A stretch of DNA of 64,000 nt from Klebsiella sp. WP3-W18-ESBL-02 (GTDB lineage: Bacteria; Pseudomonadota; Gammaproteobacteria; Enterobacterales; Enterobacteriaceae), in the NCBI RefSeq assembly GCF_014168815.1, contig NZ_AP021972.1:2852001-2916000 (forward strand), given 5' to 3'. Shown here piece by piece: positions 7,402-15,403 of this stretch. The notes under the pieces are model-generated. The model searched no databases. It saw only the letters and a list, made by a program, of their open reading frames with translations, and was not told the DNA's origin. Position 1 is the first letter of the stretch; the number at the start of each line of letters is the position of its first letter. The translations under genes were made by a program, and so were the position numbers.

Positions 7402-8943
7402 TTACTCTTCGCCCTTCTTATTACTCAAGCCATATTCCCGCAATTTATTGGCAATCGCCGTATGCGATACGCCAAGACGCTTAGCCAGCTTGCGCGTACT
7501 CGGATAGCTGCGATAAAGCTGAGTCAGCACCGAGCGCTCGAAACGGCGGGTAATGTCATCCAGCGAACCTTCCATCGCCTCTTCACCGACCGCCGCGCTT
7601 GAGACATCGTGATCCGGCAGCAGCACGTCCTGCGGACGCAGTTCGTAGCCTTCCAGCTGCGTCAGCGCACGATAGACTGCATTTTTCAGCTGCCGCACGT
7701 TGCCCGGCCAGCCATAGCGGGTCAGCACCGTATTCAAATCGGCAGACAGCTTCGGCCGCGCGATCCCCTGCTCATCGGCAAAGCGCGCCACGAACAGCTC
7801 GGTCAGCGGCATGATGTCCTGCGGACGATCGCGCAGCGGCGGCAGGTTGAGCGTCAGCACGTTGAGGCGATAGTAGAGATCCTCACGGAATAATCCCTTT
7901 TGCACCAGCTCGACCAGGTTTTTCTGCGTGGCACAGATAACGCGCACGTCAACGTGCACTTCATGATCTTCACCCACCCGGCGGAAAGTGCCGTCATTGA
8001 GGAAGCGCAGCAGTTTCGTCTGCATACGCGGCGACATTTCGCCAATTTCATCCAGCAGCACCGAGCCGCCGTTAGCCTGCTCAAAGAACCCTTTTTTGCC
8101 ATCGGCAGCATCGCCAAACAGCTCGCTCTCGACGGCATCTTCCGGGATAGAACCACAGTTCAGGGCCAGGTACGGCTTCGCCGCGCGCGGGCTCGCCAGA
8201 TGGCAAGCGTGAGCCAGCAGATCTTTACCGGTGCCGGTTTCCCCCACAATCAGCAGCGGCGCGGTCAGCAGCGCCAGCTTACGAGCCTGATCGACCACCT
8301 GCCGCATACGCGGGCTGACGGCGACAATCTGGCTGAACGCGCTAACATCCTGCGTGGTCATGGTTTGCAGCTGACGGCCCATACGCAATGTCGAGCGCAG
8401 CATGACGACTGCCCCCGCCAGGATTCGGCTATCGCCCTCGCCGTTGATGTAGACCGGCGTGGCTTCCAGCAGGAAGTTTTGCCCGTGGATCACCACATGC
8501 TCAGCATGTGATTCCACCGCATCGCTCTCCAGCCAGCGCTGGAAGTTGAAGCCGCTAATCAACTGCGCCACGTTGTGGTTACGCATGCGATCCTGGCTCA
8601 TGCCAAACAGCTGGCAGCTCGCCGGGTTGGCACGTTCGATTTTGCTACGCGTATCCAGCGACAGCACCGGTTCCGGCATGGCTTCCAGCAGCGCGCTCAG
8701 CGCCAGGTGTTCGCGCTCGGAGGGCATCCACGGTACGGTACGTACGTCAGTGACGCCGGCGATACGGCGGATTTCCGCCATCAGGCTGCTGAAGCTGGAG
8801 AAATCCAGCTCCGCGAAATTAAGGTAGATTCGGCCAACAGGGTCGATATCGATACCGCGCAGATCAATACCGCGCAGGACCAATAAATCGAGCAGTTCAC
8901 GAGTCAGACCAAGGCGGTCTTCACAAAAGACTTCAAGACGCAT
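7402..8943 (-). CDS. tyrR: TyrR, regulator of aromatic amino acid genes
   Basis: A 513-residue regulator of aromatic amino-acid biosynthesis and transport, responding to Tyr, Phe, Trp and ATP. Domains in order: an ACT domain at the N-terminus (MRLEVFCEDRLGLTREL), a PAS domain (about residues 80-190), an AAA+ domain with Walker A GETGTGKD and Walker B GSVLLDEIGE, and a C-terminal helix-turn-helix (TRKLAKRLGVSHTAIANKL). The sigma-54 GAFTGA loop is replaced by DAADGKKG, as known for TyrR, which works with sigma-70. I chose the ATG at 8943 because it gives the E. coli length; an in-frame GTG four codons earlier is possible. A TyrR-box-like palindrome upstream suggests autoregulation. Confidence 0.96.
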   Translation of the reverse strand: MRLEVFCEDRLGLTRELLDLLVLRGIDLRGIDIDPVGRIYLNFAELDFSSFSSLMAEIRRIAGVTDVRTVPWMPSEREHLALSALLEAMPEPVLSLDTRSKIERANPASCQLFGMSQDRMRNHNVAQLISGFNFQRWLESDAVESHAEHVVIHGQNFLLEATPVYINGEGDSRILAGAVVMLRSTLRMGRQLQTMTTQDVSAFSQIVAVSPRMRQVVDQARKLALLTAPLLIVGETGTGKDLLAHACHLASPRAAKPYLALNCGSIPEDAVESELFGDAADGKKGFFEQANGGSVLLDEIGEMSPRMQTKLLRFLNDGTFRRVGEDHEVHVDVRVICATQKNLVELVQKGLFREDLYYRLNVLTLNLPPLRDRPQDIMPLTELFVARFADEQGIARPKLSADLNTVLTRYGWPGNVRQLKNAVYRALTQLEGYELRPQDVLLPDHDVSSAAVGEEAMEGSLDDITRRFERSVLTQLYRSYPSTRKLAKRLGVSHTAIANKLREYGLSNKKGEE

Positions 8944-9013
8944 GGGAGTGTTCACCCTTAAGAGCCAAAGACGTATGAATAATAAGACAGTTATCGGTCG
9001 GCGGGAAGATGAC

Positions 9014-9031
9014 TGTCAACAATTATTGACA
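9014..9031. promoter_or_regulatory. TyrR-box-like palindrome upstream of tyrR
   Basis: TGTCAA-N6-TTGACA is a perfect palindrome with the same layout as the TyrR box (TGTAAA-N6-TTTACA), differing by one base per half-site. It lies 70 bases upstream of the chosen tyrR start. E. coli tyrR is autoregulated, so this is the likely operator. The palindrome is seen; binding is inferred. Confidence 0.6.
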
Positions 9032-9100
9032 GTATGGCGGAAAAATGGCCTTTGTGCCGTAAAGTTATACGATCAATCGGACAGAATCACTAAACCGCAC

Positions 9101-9134
9101 CCGCGCCCTCTCCCTTTTAAGGGTGAGGGCGCGG
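9101..9134. repeat. G+C-rich stem-loop downstream of the ABC operon
   Basis: Arms ccgcgccctctccctt and aagggtgagggcgcgg pair with one internal mismatch and a two-base centre. The element sits between the last gene of the ABC operon and the tyrR promoter. It may be a transcription terminator or an mRNA 3'-end stabiliser. A similar sequence type is common between enterobacterial genes. Confidence 0.5.
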
Positions 9135-9155
9135 ACTGTGTCGGGCATTGAGGGG

Positions 9156-9860
9156 TTACCCCATACGGTGTTCGCCGCGCGTTAACGCTTCGCGATCGAA
9201 AAAGCGCTGAATGACGCCGCCGGCCATAAACGCCGCGCGATCCGACATATGCGCAATCACGTCCGCATCGTGGCTGACTAACAGATAGGTCATGCCGTGC
9301 GCCTGTTTGAGACGGTTAAGCAAATTAAGGATCTCCGCCTGCACCGACATATCCAGCGCCGATGTGGGTTCATCCAGCAGCAGGATTTTTGGACGCAACA
9401 ACAGCGCGCGGGCAATGGCAACGCGCTGACGCTGGCCGCCGGAGAGCTGATGCGGATAGCGCCGCGCGGCATCGGCGGGCAGGCCCACCTGCTCCAGCGC
9501 GGTGCGCACGCGCATGTCGACCTCCGTCTCGCCGTGAATGCGCAGCGGTTCGCCCAACGTGCGCCACAGCGTATGATTCGGGTGCAGCGAGGCGTAAGGG
9601 TCCTGGAATACCATCTGCACATTGCGCCGCAGATCGCCGTGAAAGCGCGCCCCCGCGCCAATCTGGCGGCCGAACAGCGCCACCTTCCCGCGCCATTCCC
9701 GCTGAAGCCCGGCAATCACCCGCAGAATGGTCGACTTCCCGCAGCCGGACTCGCCGATCAGGCTGAACGTTTCGCCCTCCTCGACCTGAAAACTGGCAGC
9801 AGAGACTGCCGTTTTGTCACCAAAGGTCACCTGAAGCGACTCAAGATTAACGATCGCCAT
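9156..9860 (-). CDS. Peptide/nickel-type ABC transporter ATP-binding protein (DppF/NikE-like)
   Basis: A 234-residue ATPase, the last gene of a five-gene importer operon. Walker A (GESGCGKST), signature (LSGGQRQR) and Walker B (LLLDEPTSALD) are intact, followed by the H-loop (LLVSHDADV). It is shorter than OppF/DppF (about 330) and nearer NikE, lacking the C-terminal oligopeptide-transporter extension. I start at ATG 9860 (MAIVNLESL), preceded by gagg; the longer frame upstream has no family similarity because it overlaps the neighbouring ATPase gene. The start overlaps the upstream ATPase gene by 14 bases. The substrate is unknown. Confidence 0.85.
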   Translation of the reverse strand: MAIVNLESLQVTFGDKTAVSAASFQVEEGETFSLIGESGCGKSTILRVIAGLQREWRGKVALFGRQIGAGARFHGDLRRNVQMVFQDPYASLHPNHTLWRTLGEPLRIHGETEVDMRVRTALEQVGLPADAARRYPHQLSGGQRQRVAIARALLLRPKILLLDEPTSALDMSVQAEILNLLNRLKQAHGMTYLLVSHDADVIAHMSDRAAFMAGGVIQRFFDREALTRGEHRMG

Positions 9861-10683
9861 GCGCCGCCTCCTCAAAATTCTGCGTACGGTCCAGCGTCGG
9901 CAGCATTTGTCCATAGGTTTGCGCATTCGGGCGACAGGTCCACAGGGTGCGCGTATAGGGATGCGTAGCCTGCGGCAGGTCTGCAGCCGCCATCTCATCA
10001 ACGCCGTTGCCCTGGTACATCACCAGCACGCGGTGGCAGTGCTGCGCCACCAGCGGCAGGTCGTGGCTGATCAGTAGCATGGCCATATGGCGTTGCTCGC
10101 ACTGGGCGACCAATAGCTCAAGGATCTGGTTGCGCAGCCGGGCATCCAGCGCCGAGGTCGGTTCATCGGCGATCAGCACCTGCGGGTCGTTAATCAGCGC
10201 GATGGCGATCATCACCCGTTGCCCCATTCCACCGGACAGTTCGCCGGGATAGCGATCCAGCACGCGCACGTCCAGCCCCATGGCCAGCACGGCGGATTCT
10301 ATTTTTTCCTGCCGCTCGCGTCGCCCCAGACGCTGATGCAGGGTCAGCGCTTCTTCCAGCTGTACCCGTATGGTTTTCACCGGGTTCAGCGCATAGCGCG
10401 GGTCCTGTAATACCATGGCGATATCGTTACCACGCAGCTCATGCCAGCCACGCGCGTTGAGCGTCAGCACATCGCGGCCTAGCACGCTCAGTCGTTCGGC
10501 GCTGACGATACCGGGCTTACGCACCAGCCCCATCAACGCCCGTGCGGTCATCGACTTACCGGAGCCCGATTCACCCACCAGCGCCAGGCGTTCATTACCC
10601 AGGGTAAAATTCATATTATTGACCACCCGGGCAGCAGGATAGTCAATATTCAGCCCCTGTACGCAGAGACGTTGTTCAGTCAT
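9847..10683 (-). CDS. Peptide/nickel-type ABC transporter ATP-binding protein (DppD/NikD-like)
   Basis: A 278-residue ATPase pairing with the product of the next gene to power the importer. It has Walker A GESGSGKS, signature LSGGMGQRV, Walker B LIADEPTSALD and the H-loop LLISHDLPLV. The start at 10683 (MTEQRLCVQ) overlaps the stop of the permease gene by 8 bases, typical of translational coupling. The C-terminal region after HPYTRTLW is short. Family membership is clear; the cargo (di- or oligopeptide, nickel chelate, other) cannot be read from the sequence. Confidence 0.85.
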   Translation of the reverse strand: MTEQRLCVQGLNIDYPAARVVNNMNFTLGNERLALVGESGSGKSMTARALMGLVRKPGIVSAERLSVLGRDVLTLNARGWHELRGNDIAMVLQDPRYALNPVKTIRVQLEEALTLHQRLGRRERQEKIESAVLAMGLDVRVLDRYPGELSGGMGQRVMIAIALINDPQVLIADEPTSALDARLRNQILELLVAQCEQRHMAMLLISHDLPLVAQHCHRVLVMYQGNGVDEMAAADLPQATHPYTRTLWTCRPNAQTYGQMLPTLDRTQNFEEAAHGDR

Positions 10684-11509
10684 GTTGCGGCTCCAGTACG
10701 TCACGTAAACCATCGCCTAGCAGGTTAAATGCCAGGCTGGCCAGCAGAATGGCCGCGCCCGGCGCGGCGGCAATCCACCACTGGTCAAAGATAACCTGCA
10801 TACCATCGGCAATCATCGCCCCCCACTCCGCCATCGGCGGGCGAGCGCCCAGCCCGAGGAAACCGAGTCCCGCCGCCGCAAGAATAATGCCCGCCAGATC
10901 CAATGCCAGACGCACAATGGCGGACGGTAGGCACAGCGGCAGAATGTGGCCCACCAGCAGCCGTAGACCGCGAATGCCCATCATTTCGGCGGCGGCCAGA
11001 TAGTCGCTGTGGCGCAGACGCTGAATCTCGCTGCGCGCCTGGCGCGCATAGGCAGGCCAGGTGGTTAAGGCCAGCGCCAGCGCACCGTTCACGAGGCCAG
11101 GGCCGAGCATCGCGACAAATGCGAAGGCCAGAATCAGCCTCGGCATCGACATCACGACATCGGTAAAGCGCATCAGAACGCGTTCCAGCCAGCCGCCGTA
11201 ATAACCGGAGAGGATGCCAATCAGCAGCCCAACCGGCAGGGTAATCACCGTCACCAGCGCGACCAGCCCCAGCGCAGGCCGGGTACCGTAGATCAGCCGG
11301 GAAAGCAGATCGCGCCCGTAGCTGTCGGTCCCCAGCCAGTGCTGCGCGCTGGGCATTTGCAGACGCGCGGCGGCATCCTGCCAGTTCGGGTCCTGCGGCG
11401 CGAGCCACGGCGCAAACAGCGCCGTCAGGACCAGTAAAGCAATAACCGTCAGCCCACAGCACGCCGCAGGTGAACGCAGCAGACGACGTAAAAATAGCGA
11501 AGTGGGCAT
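10676..11509 (-). CDS. Peptide/nickel-type ABC transporter permease (DppC/NikC-like)
   Basis: A 277-residue inner-membrane permease with about six transmembrane helices. The N-terminal helix (AACCGLTVIALLVLTALF) is followed by the family motif WLGTDSYGRDLLSRLIYGTR. The cytoplasmic EAA-type loop (DYLAAAEMMGIRGLRLLVGHILP) contacts the ATPase. It overlaps its upstream permease gene by one base and the downstream ATPase gene by 8. It forms a heterodimer with the DppB-like permease. Confidence 0.87.
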   Translation of the reverse strand: MPTSLFLRRLLRSPAACCGLTVIALLVLTALFAPWLAPQDPNWQDAAARLQMPSAQHWLGTDSYGRDLLSRLIYGTRPALGLVALVTVITLPVGLLIGILSGYYGGWLERVLMRFTDVVMSMPRLILAFAFVAMLGPGLVNGALALALTTWPAYARQARSEIQRLRHSDYLAAAEMMGIRGLRLLVGHILPLCLPSAIVRLALDLAGIILAAAGLGFLGLGARPPMAEWGAMIADGMQVIFDQWWIAAAPGAAILLASLAFNLLGDGLRDVLEPQHD

Positions 11510-12558
11510 TAGCGAACCCTCGGATCGGTTAGCCGCACCAGCACGTCGGTGAGGTTATTTATCAGGACAAAACACACGCCAATCAGCAGCGTTCCGCCCA
11601 TAATCGCCGACGTATCACCGGCAAACAGTGCCGTCGTCAGGTAACGCCCGATGCCCGGCCAGGAAAAAACCGTTTCGGTCAGCACCGCGCCTTCCAGCAT
11701 GGCGGTATAGGCCAGCGCAATCACCGTCAGCAGCGTGCCGCGAATGTTCGGCAGTACGTGGCGCAGCAGAATGCTCATTTCTCCCGCCCCTTTGGCGCGC
11801 GCCAGCAGGATGTATTCTTTATTCATTTCGCTCAGACAGGCCGAACGCGTGAGGCGCGTAATGCTGGCCATCGAATAGTAGGCCAACAGCAGCACCGGCA
11901 GCACCAGGTGGCTGAAAGCGTTGCGGAAAGCCTCTTTATCGCCGGAAAGCCAGGTATCGATCAGCGCAAAGCCGGTTTTTGGCTCAATGGTGAACTGATA
12001 AATATCGTCAAGGCGACCGGGGCCGGGGCTCCACTGTAGCTTCGCGTAAAACAGCGCCAGCATCAGCAGCCCGAGCCAGAAAATCGGCACCGAGTTACCC
12101 AGCAGCGTCAACGTGCGCACGGCAAAATCCCACGGCGAGCCAGCATAGCGGGCGCACAAGACCCCGGCGATAACGCCGAAAATCGCACCGATAATCAGCG
12201 CCAGCGTCGCCAGTTCCAGCGTGGCCGGAAATGCCGCCAGCAGATCGTGCAGTACCGGCTGTCCGGTGGCGCTCGCGGTACCCAGATCGCCGTGGGTCAG
12301 ATTCACCAGATAGTGCCAGAACTGTACCGGCAGCGATCGATCCAGCCCCAACTGGTGGCGCACCTGGTCATAGGTAGATTGGCTGGCATGGTCGCCAACA
12401 ATTTGCAGCACCCGATCGACGGGCGAAAGCGCAGAAAGCGCAAAGGTCACCAGCAGCAGCCCCAGAAGCGTCAGCGCCAGCGTCAGTAGCCCCTGAAGCA
12501 GCGCCGACAGCAGACGCCGGGTTCGCAGAGCGGTTAGATTCGGTAAAACGGCGGGCAT
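11509..12558 (-). CDS. Peptide/nickel-type ABC transporter permease (DppB/NikB-like)
   Basis: A 349-residue inner-membrane permease of the DppB/NikB type. It has an N-terminal transmembrane helix, the periplasmic region with LGLDRSLPVQFWHYL and GDLGTASATGQPV, and the C-terminal EAA loop (EYILLARAKGAGEMSILLRHVLPN). The final helices FSWPGIGRYLTTALFAGD are family-typical. It is separated from the SBP gene by 83 bases holding a strong stem-loop, so it may be made in smaller amounts than the SBP. Confidence 0.87.
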   Translation of the reverse strand: MPAVLPNLTALRTRRLLSALLQGLLTLALTLLGLLLVTFALSALSPVDRVLQIVGDHASQSTYDQVRHQLGLDRSLPVQFWHYLVNLTHGDLGTASATGQPVLHDLLAAFPATLELATLALIIGAIFGVIAGVLCARYAGSPWDFAVRTLTLLGNSVPIFWLGLLMLALFYAKLQWSPGPGRLDDIYQFTIEPKTGFALIDTWLSGDKEAFRNAFSHLVLPVLLLAYYSMASITRLTRSACLSEMNKEYILLARAKGAGEMSILLRHVLPNIRGTLLTVIALAYTAMLEGAVLTETVFSWPGIGRYLTTALFAGDTSAIMGGTLLIGVCFVLINNLTDVLVRLTDPRVR

Positions 12559-12595
12559 GGGAATTCCGTATTTCTATCAACGACAAAACAAACGG

Positions 12596-12629
12596 CCGCG
12601 GCCCGTAGGCGGATACCTGCGGGCCGCGG
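12596..12629 (-). ncRNA. Intercistronic mRNA stem-loop between SBP and permease genes
   Basis: A 13-bp stem (ccgcggcccgtag / ctgcgggccgcgg, one G-U pair) with an 8-base loop lies 12 bases after the SBP stop codon. Such hairpins protect the upstream cistron from 3' exonucleases or partly stop transcription. This would give excess binding protein over membrane components, as in malE-malF. The role is inference. Confidence 0.55.
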
Positions 12630-12641
12630 CGGCGATAGCGG

Positions 12642-14210
12642 TTACTTGGTCACGCGATCGTACCAGACCATATCGGCGTTAAGCCCCTGCTGGTAGCCTT
12701 TCACATTATCGCGGATAACAATCTGCGTTTTCCCCTGATCGATAAAGATATACGGCGAGCTGCGCTGTAGCTCTTCCTGCATTTTCTTATACAGGTCAAG
12801 ACGTTTAGCCGCATCCGGCTCAGCCACTGCCGCCAGCGTCGCTTTGTTCAGCTCAGGAATTTTCCAGCCGTTTAGCCCGGCGACGGTGCTTGATTTACCG
12901 TCATTAAAGGCAAAAGCGCTGGCGTTAGAGTGCGCATCGAAGTAGTCCGGGATCCATAGACGGATGGCCGCCTGGTGCTGCTTCGCACGCACGCGAGCGT
13001 ACACCTGGCTGCCCGCGGCCGGCAGCAGTTCAACCTTCACGCCACCCTGGGCAAAGCTGGCCTGCATCGATTGCGCGATGGTGATAAACGGCGGCTTGTT
13101 TTCCACATCGAGGGTAAAGTGCGCATCTTTAATGCCCGCTTTCGCCAGAATCGCTTTCGCTTTTTCAGGGTCAAATTTAAACGGCGTGTTGTCCAGCGCG
13201 CCCGGGAAGCCGACCGGCAGGAAGCTCTGATGCACAAAATACTGCCCTTTCAGCAGATCTTTGGTAATCCCGTTATAGTCGACCAGCCAGCGCGCGGCCT
13301 CCCAGAACGCCGGGTTAGCCAGCAGCGGGTTGGCGGTATTGGCAGTGTTGAAGGCAACGTAGTTTTGCTCCGCAGAAGGAATGCTCAGCACCTGTAGGCC
13401 TGGCTTGCCCTGCAAGGCATCAATTTGGTCGGCGCCGAGATCGCGCGCCACGTCAGCGTCACCCTGCTGAATCAGCAGGCGGCGCGAGGCCGGATCGGGC
13501 ACGTTTTTAATGATCACGCTTTTCAGCTTCGGCGCACCGGTTGGCGAGGTAGCGTTTGCTTCCAGTACGATGGCCTGGTGCGGCTGGTAAACGCGCATTT
13601 TAAACGCACCGCTGCCGGCCGAGTGCATTTTTAGCCACTCGTTGCCAAAGTCATTCCCCTTCACGTTGGCCGCGACCAATTTTTCATCCACGATAGAGGC
13701 AATTGGCGTCGACAGAATATTCAGCGCCACCGCCGGGCTGACGTCAGCGGTCCAGTGAATTTGCAGCGTGTGATCGTCAACTTTCTTCAGTTGGCTAGCA
13801 ATGTTATCCGGCTGCCAGCCTAAAACGTTGAGGATGAATGCCGGCGACTTGTTGAGCGTCACGGCGCGGGTGTAAGAGAAAATCACGTCTTCTGGACGAA
13901 GGGCGTTGCCGGAGGCAAATTTGGCGTCACTCTTAAGCTTGACGGTCAGCGTTTTCGCCGCCGCATCGGCCTGCCAGCTTTCGGCGAGAATCGGCGTGAT
14001 TTTTGCCGGATCGTTGCGGTCCGGCTGGACCAGCCGCTGGTACAGGCTCGGCACCGTCTGGATGCTGGAAAGCTCGTTCGCTTCCGCCGGGTCAAGGCTG
14101 ACGATATCATCCAGGCCCTGTGCGACCACCAGCGTCGTGGGCGGCGTAGCGGCATAGGCAGAAGCTGACAGCGCGGTCAGCACCAAAAACGGCAGCAATT
14201 TTCTTGTCAT
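12642..14210 (-). CDS. ABC transporter periplasmic substrate-binding protein, family 5
   Basis: A 522-residue periplasmic protein, first gene of the five-gene importer operon. The signal peptide is MTRKLLPFLVLTALSASAYA, cut before ATPPTT. Family-5 features follow: LVVAQGLDDIVSLDPAEANE, the ILAESWQ motif, and FKFDPEKAKAILAKAG near residue 345. The size equals NikA/OppA-type proteins. The operon sits between tyrR and ycjF, where E. coli has no such genes. The ligand is unknown; a di- or oligopeptide is the default guess, nickel or another chelate an alternative. Confidence 0.85.
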   Translation of the reverse strand: MTRKLLPFLVLTALSASAYAATPPTTLVVAQGLDDIVSLDPAEANELSSIQTVPSLYQRLVQPDRNDPAKITPILAESWQADAAAKTLTVKLKSDAKFASGNALRPEDVIFSYTRAVTLNKSPAFILNVLGWQPDNIASQLKKVDDHTLQIHWTADVSPAVALNILSTPIASIVDEKLVAANVKGNDFGNEWLKMHSAGSGAFKMRVYQPHQAIVLEANATSPTGAPKLKSVIIKNVPDPASRRLLIQQGDADVARDLGADQIDALQGKPGLQVLSIPSAEQNYVAFNTANTANPLLANPAFWEAARWLVDYNGITKDLLKGQYFVHQSFLPVGFPGALDNTPFKFDPEKAKAILAKAGIKDAHFTLDVENKPPFITIAQSMQASFAQGGVKVELLPAAGSQVYARVRAKQHQAAIRLWIPDYFDAHSNASAFAFNDGKSSTVAGLNGWKIPELNKATLAAVAEPDAAKRLDLYKKMQEELQRSSPYIFIDQGKTQIVIRDNVKGYQQGLNADMVWYDRVTK

Positions 14211-14335
14211 CGGGACTTCCTGATAATGATCATGCGGTTGGCGATACCCGCTAAGGTAGCGCCGCTTGTCACTTTCAGTAAAGATAAGTATAGATATACC
14301 TTATGCTATTTTCGCATAAGGTTATTTTATCTCGT

Positions 14336-15403
14336 TCAATCGTCCCGCGACGGCGCGCTTTTGCCCTTCTGTACCGTCGCCTTCAACTGCCCGACCAGCT
14401 CGCGGCGGAAATCCCCCAGACGCGGTTTGTCGTTGTCGATCCACGGCAGCGGGCGGCACAGTTCCATGGCTTTAATGCCCAGTCGTGCCGTGAGCAGCCC
14501 GGCACCAATACCCTGCGCTGCGCGAGTCGAAAGACGCGCGGCCAGATCCTGCGACATCCAGTCCATGCCGATTTCACGCACCAGCTCGCTGGCGCCGGCA
14601 AAAGCGATATTGATCAGCACCAGTCGGAACAGGCGCAAACGGCTGTAGTAACCGAGCTCAATGCCGTACAGGTTAGCAATACGGTTAATCAGCCGCAGGT
14701 TACGCCAGGCGATAAACCCCATGTCCACCAGCGCCAGCGGACTGACGGCGATCATCAAGGTCGATTCTGCCGCTGAGCGGCTGATTTCGCGCCGCGCCTG
14801 CGCATCGAGCACCGGCTGCACCAGGTGTGCATACAGGCTCACCACTTCACGGTCGCTTTGGGTCTCGTGTATTGCGGCATACCAGCGCTGTAGCGCCGGA
14901 TGAGATTGATCCAGCCCAGCCTGACGTGCCAGGCTCTCACAGAAGGCACGCGCTTTGCCGACGCTGTGGCTGTGCATCAGCGTGCGGGCCTCATCACGCT
15001 CCTGCGCGCGCTGGCGTAAACGCCACAGCCTGCGCCACTCGGTGGCGACCGAGCCCACGCCCGCGCCAACGATCAGCGCGCCCGCAACGCAGCCGCCCAG
15101 CGCGGCCCAGTCCTGGGTTTGCCAGGCATTCACCGTCCACTGCACGCCCTGCGCAACCACGCTGGCGCCAAACAGCGTAAGCCCGGCGGTGACCATTTTA
15201 CGCCACAGACTGCGTTTCGGGCGCAGCGCCGCTTCCACGGTAGCTTCGGCCTGTCCTTCCTGCTCGCCGATGTCATCCAGCGCCACGGGGGCGAATTTTT
15301 CCGCCGCTTCACCGTCAAACGCCTGCGCGCCTTTAAACTGTTCCGCCTTCGCTTCGTCAAGCGGCCCGTCAAAATCGATTCGCGGTTTAAAAGAATCGGT
15401 CAT
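14336..15403 (-). CDS. ycjF: YcjF, inner-membrane protein (DUF697, UPF0283)
   Basis: A 355-residue membrane protein of the UPF0283 family (E. coli 353). It has an acidic N-terminal cytoplasmic region (residues 1-65) and two adjacent transmembrane helices (about 70-120: VTAGLTLFGASVVAQGV and LGGCVAGALIVGAGVGSVA). A conserved C-terminal domain carries ISRSAAESTLMIAVSPLALVDM. Its start overlaps ycjX by 4 bases (ATGA), and both follow the psp operon. In E. coli ycjXF belong to the PspF/sigma-54 stress group; molecular function is unsettled. Confidence 0.94.
   Translation of the reverse strand: MTDSFKPRIDFDGPLDEAKAEQFKGAQAFDGEAAEKFAPVALDDIGEQEGQAEATVEAALRPKRSLWRKMVTAGLTLFGASVVAQGVQWTVNAWQTQDWAALGGCVAGALIVGAGVGSVATEWRRLWRLRQRAQERDEARTLMHSHSVGKARAFCESLARQAGLDQSHPALQRWYAAIHETQSDREVVSLYAHLVQPVLDAQARREISRSAAESTLMIAVSPLALVDMGFIAWRNLRLINRIANLYGIELGYYSRLRLFRLVLINIAFAGASELVREIGMDWMSQDLAARLSTRAAQGIGAGLLTARLGIKAMELCRPLPWIDNDKPRLGDFRRELVGQLKATVQKGKSAPSRDD

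Noticed and set aside
8090..8130. Missing GAFTGA loop in TyrR
   Set aside because: This is a known property of TyrR, which acts on sigma-70 promoters.
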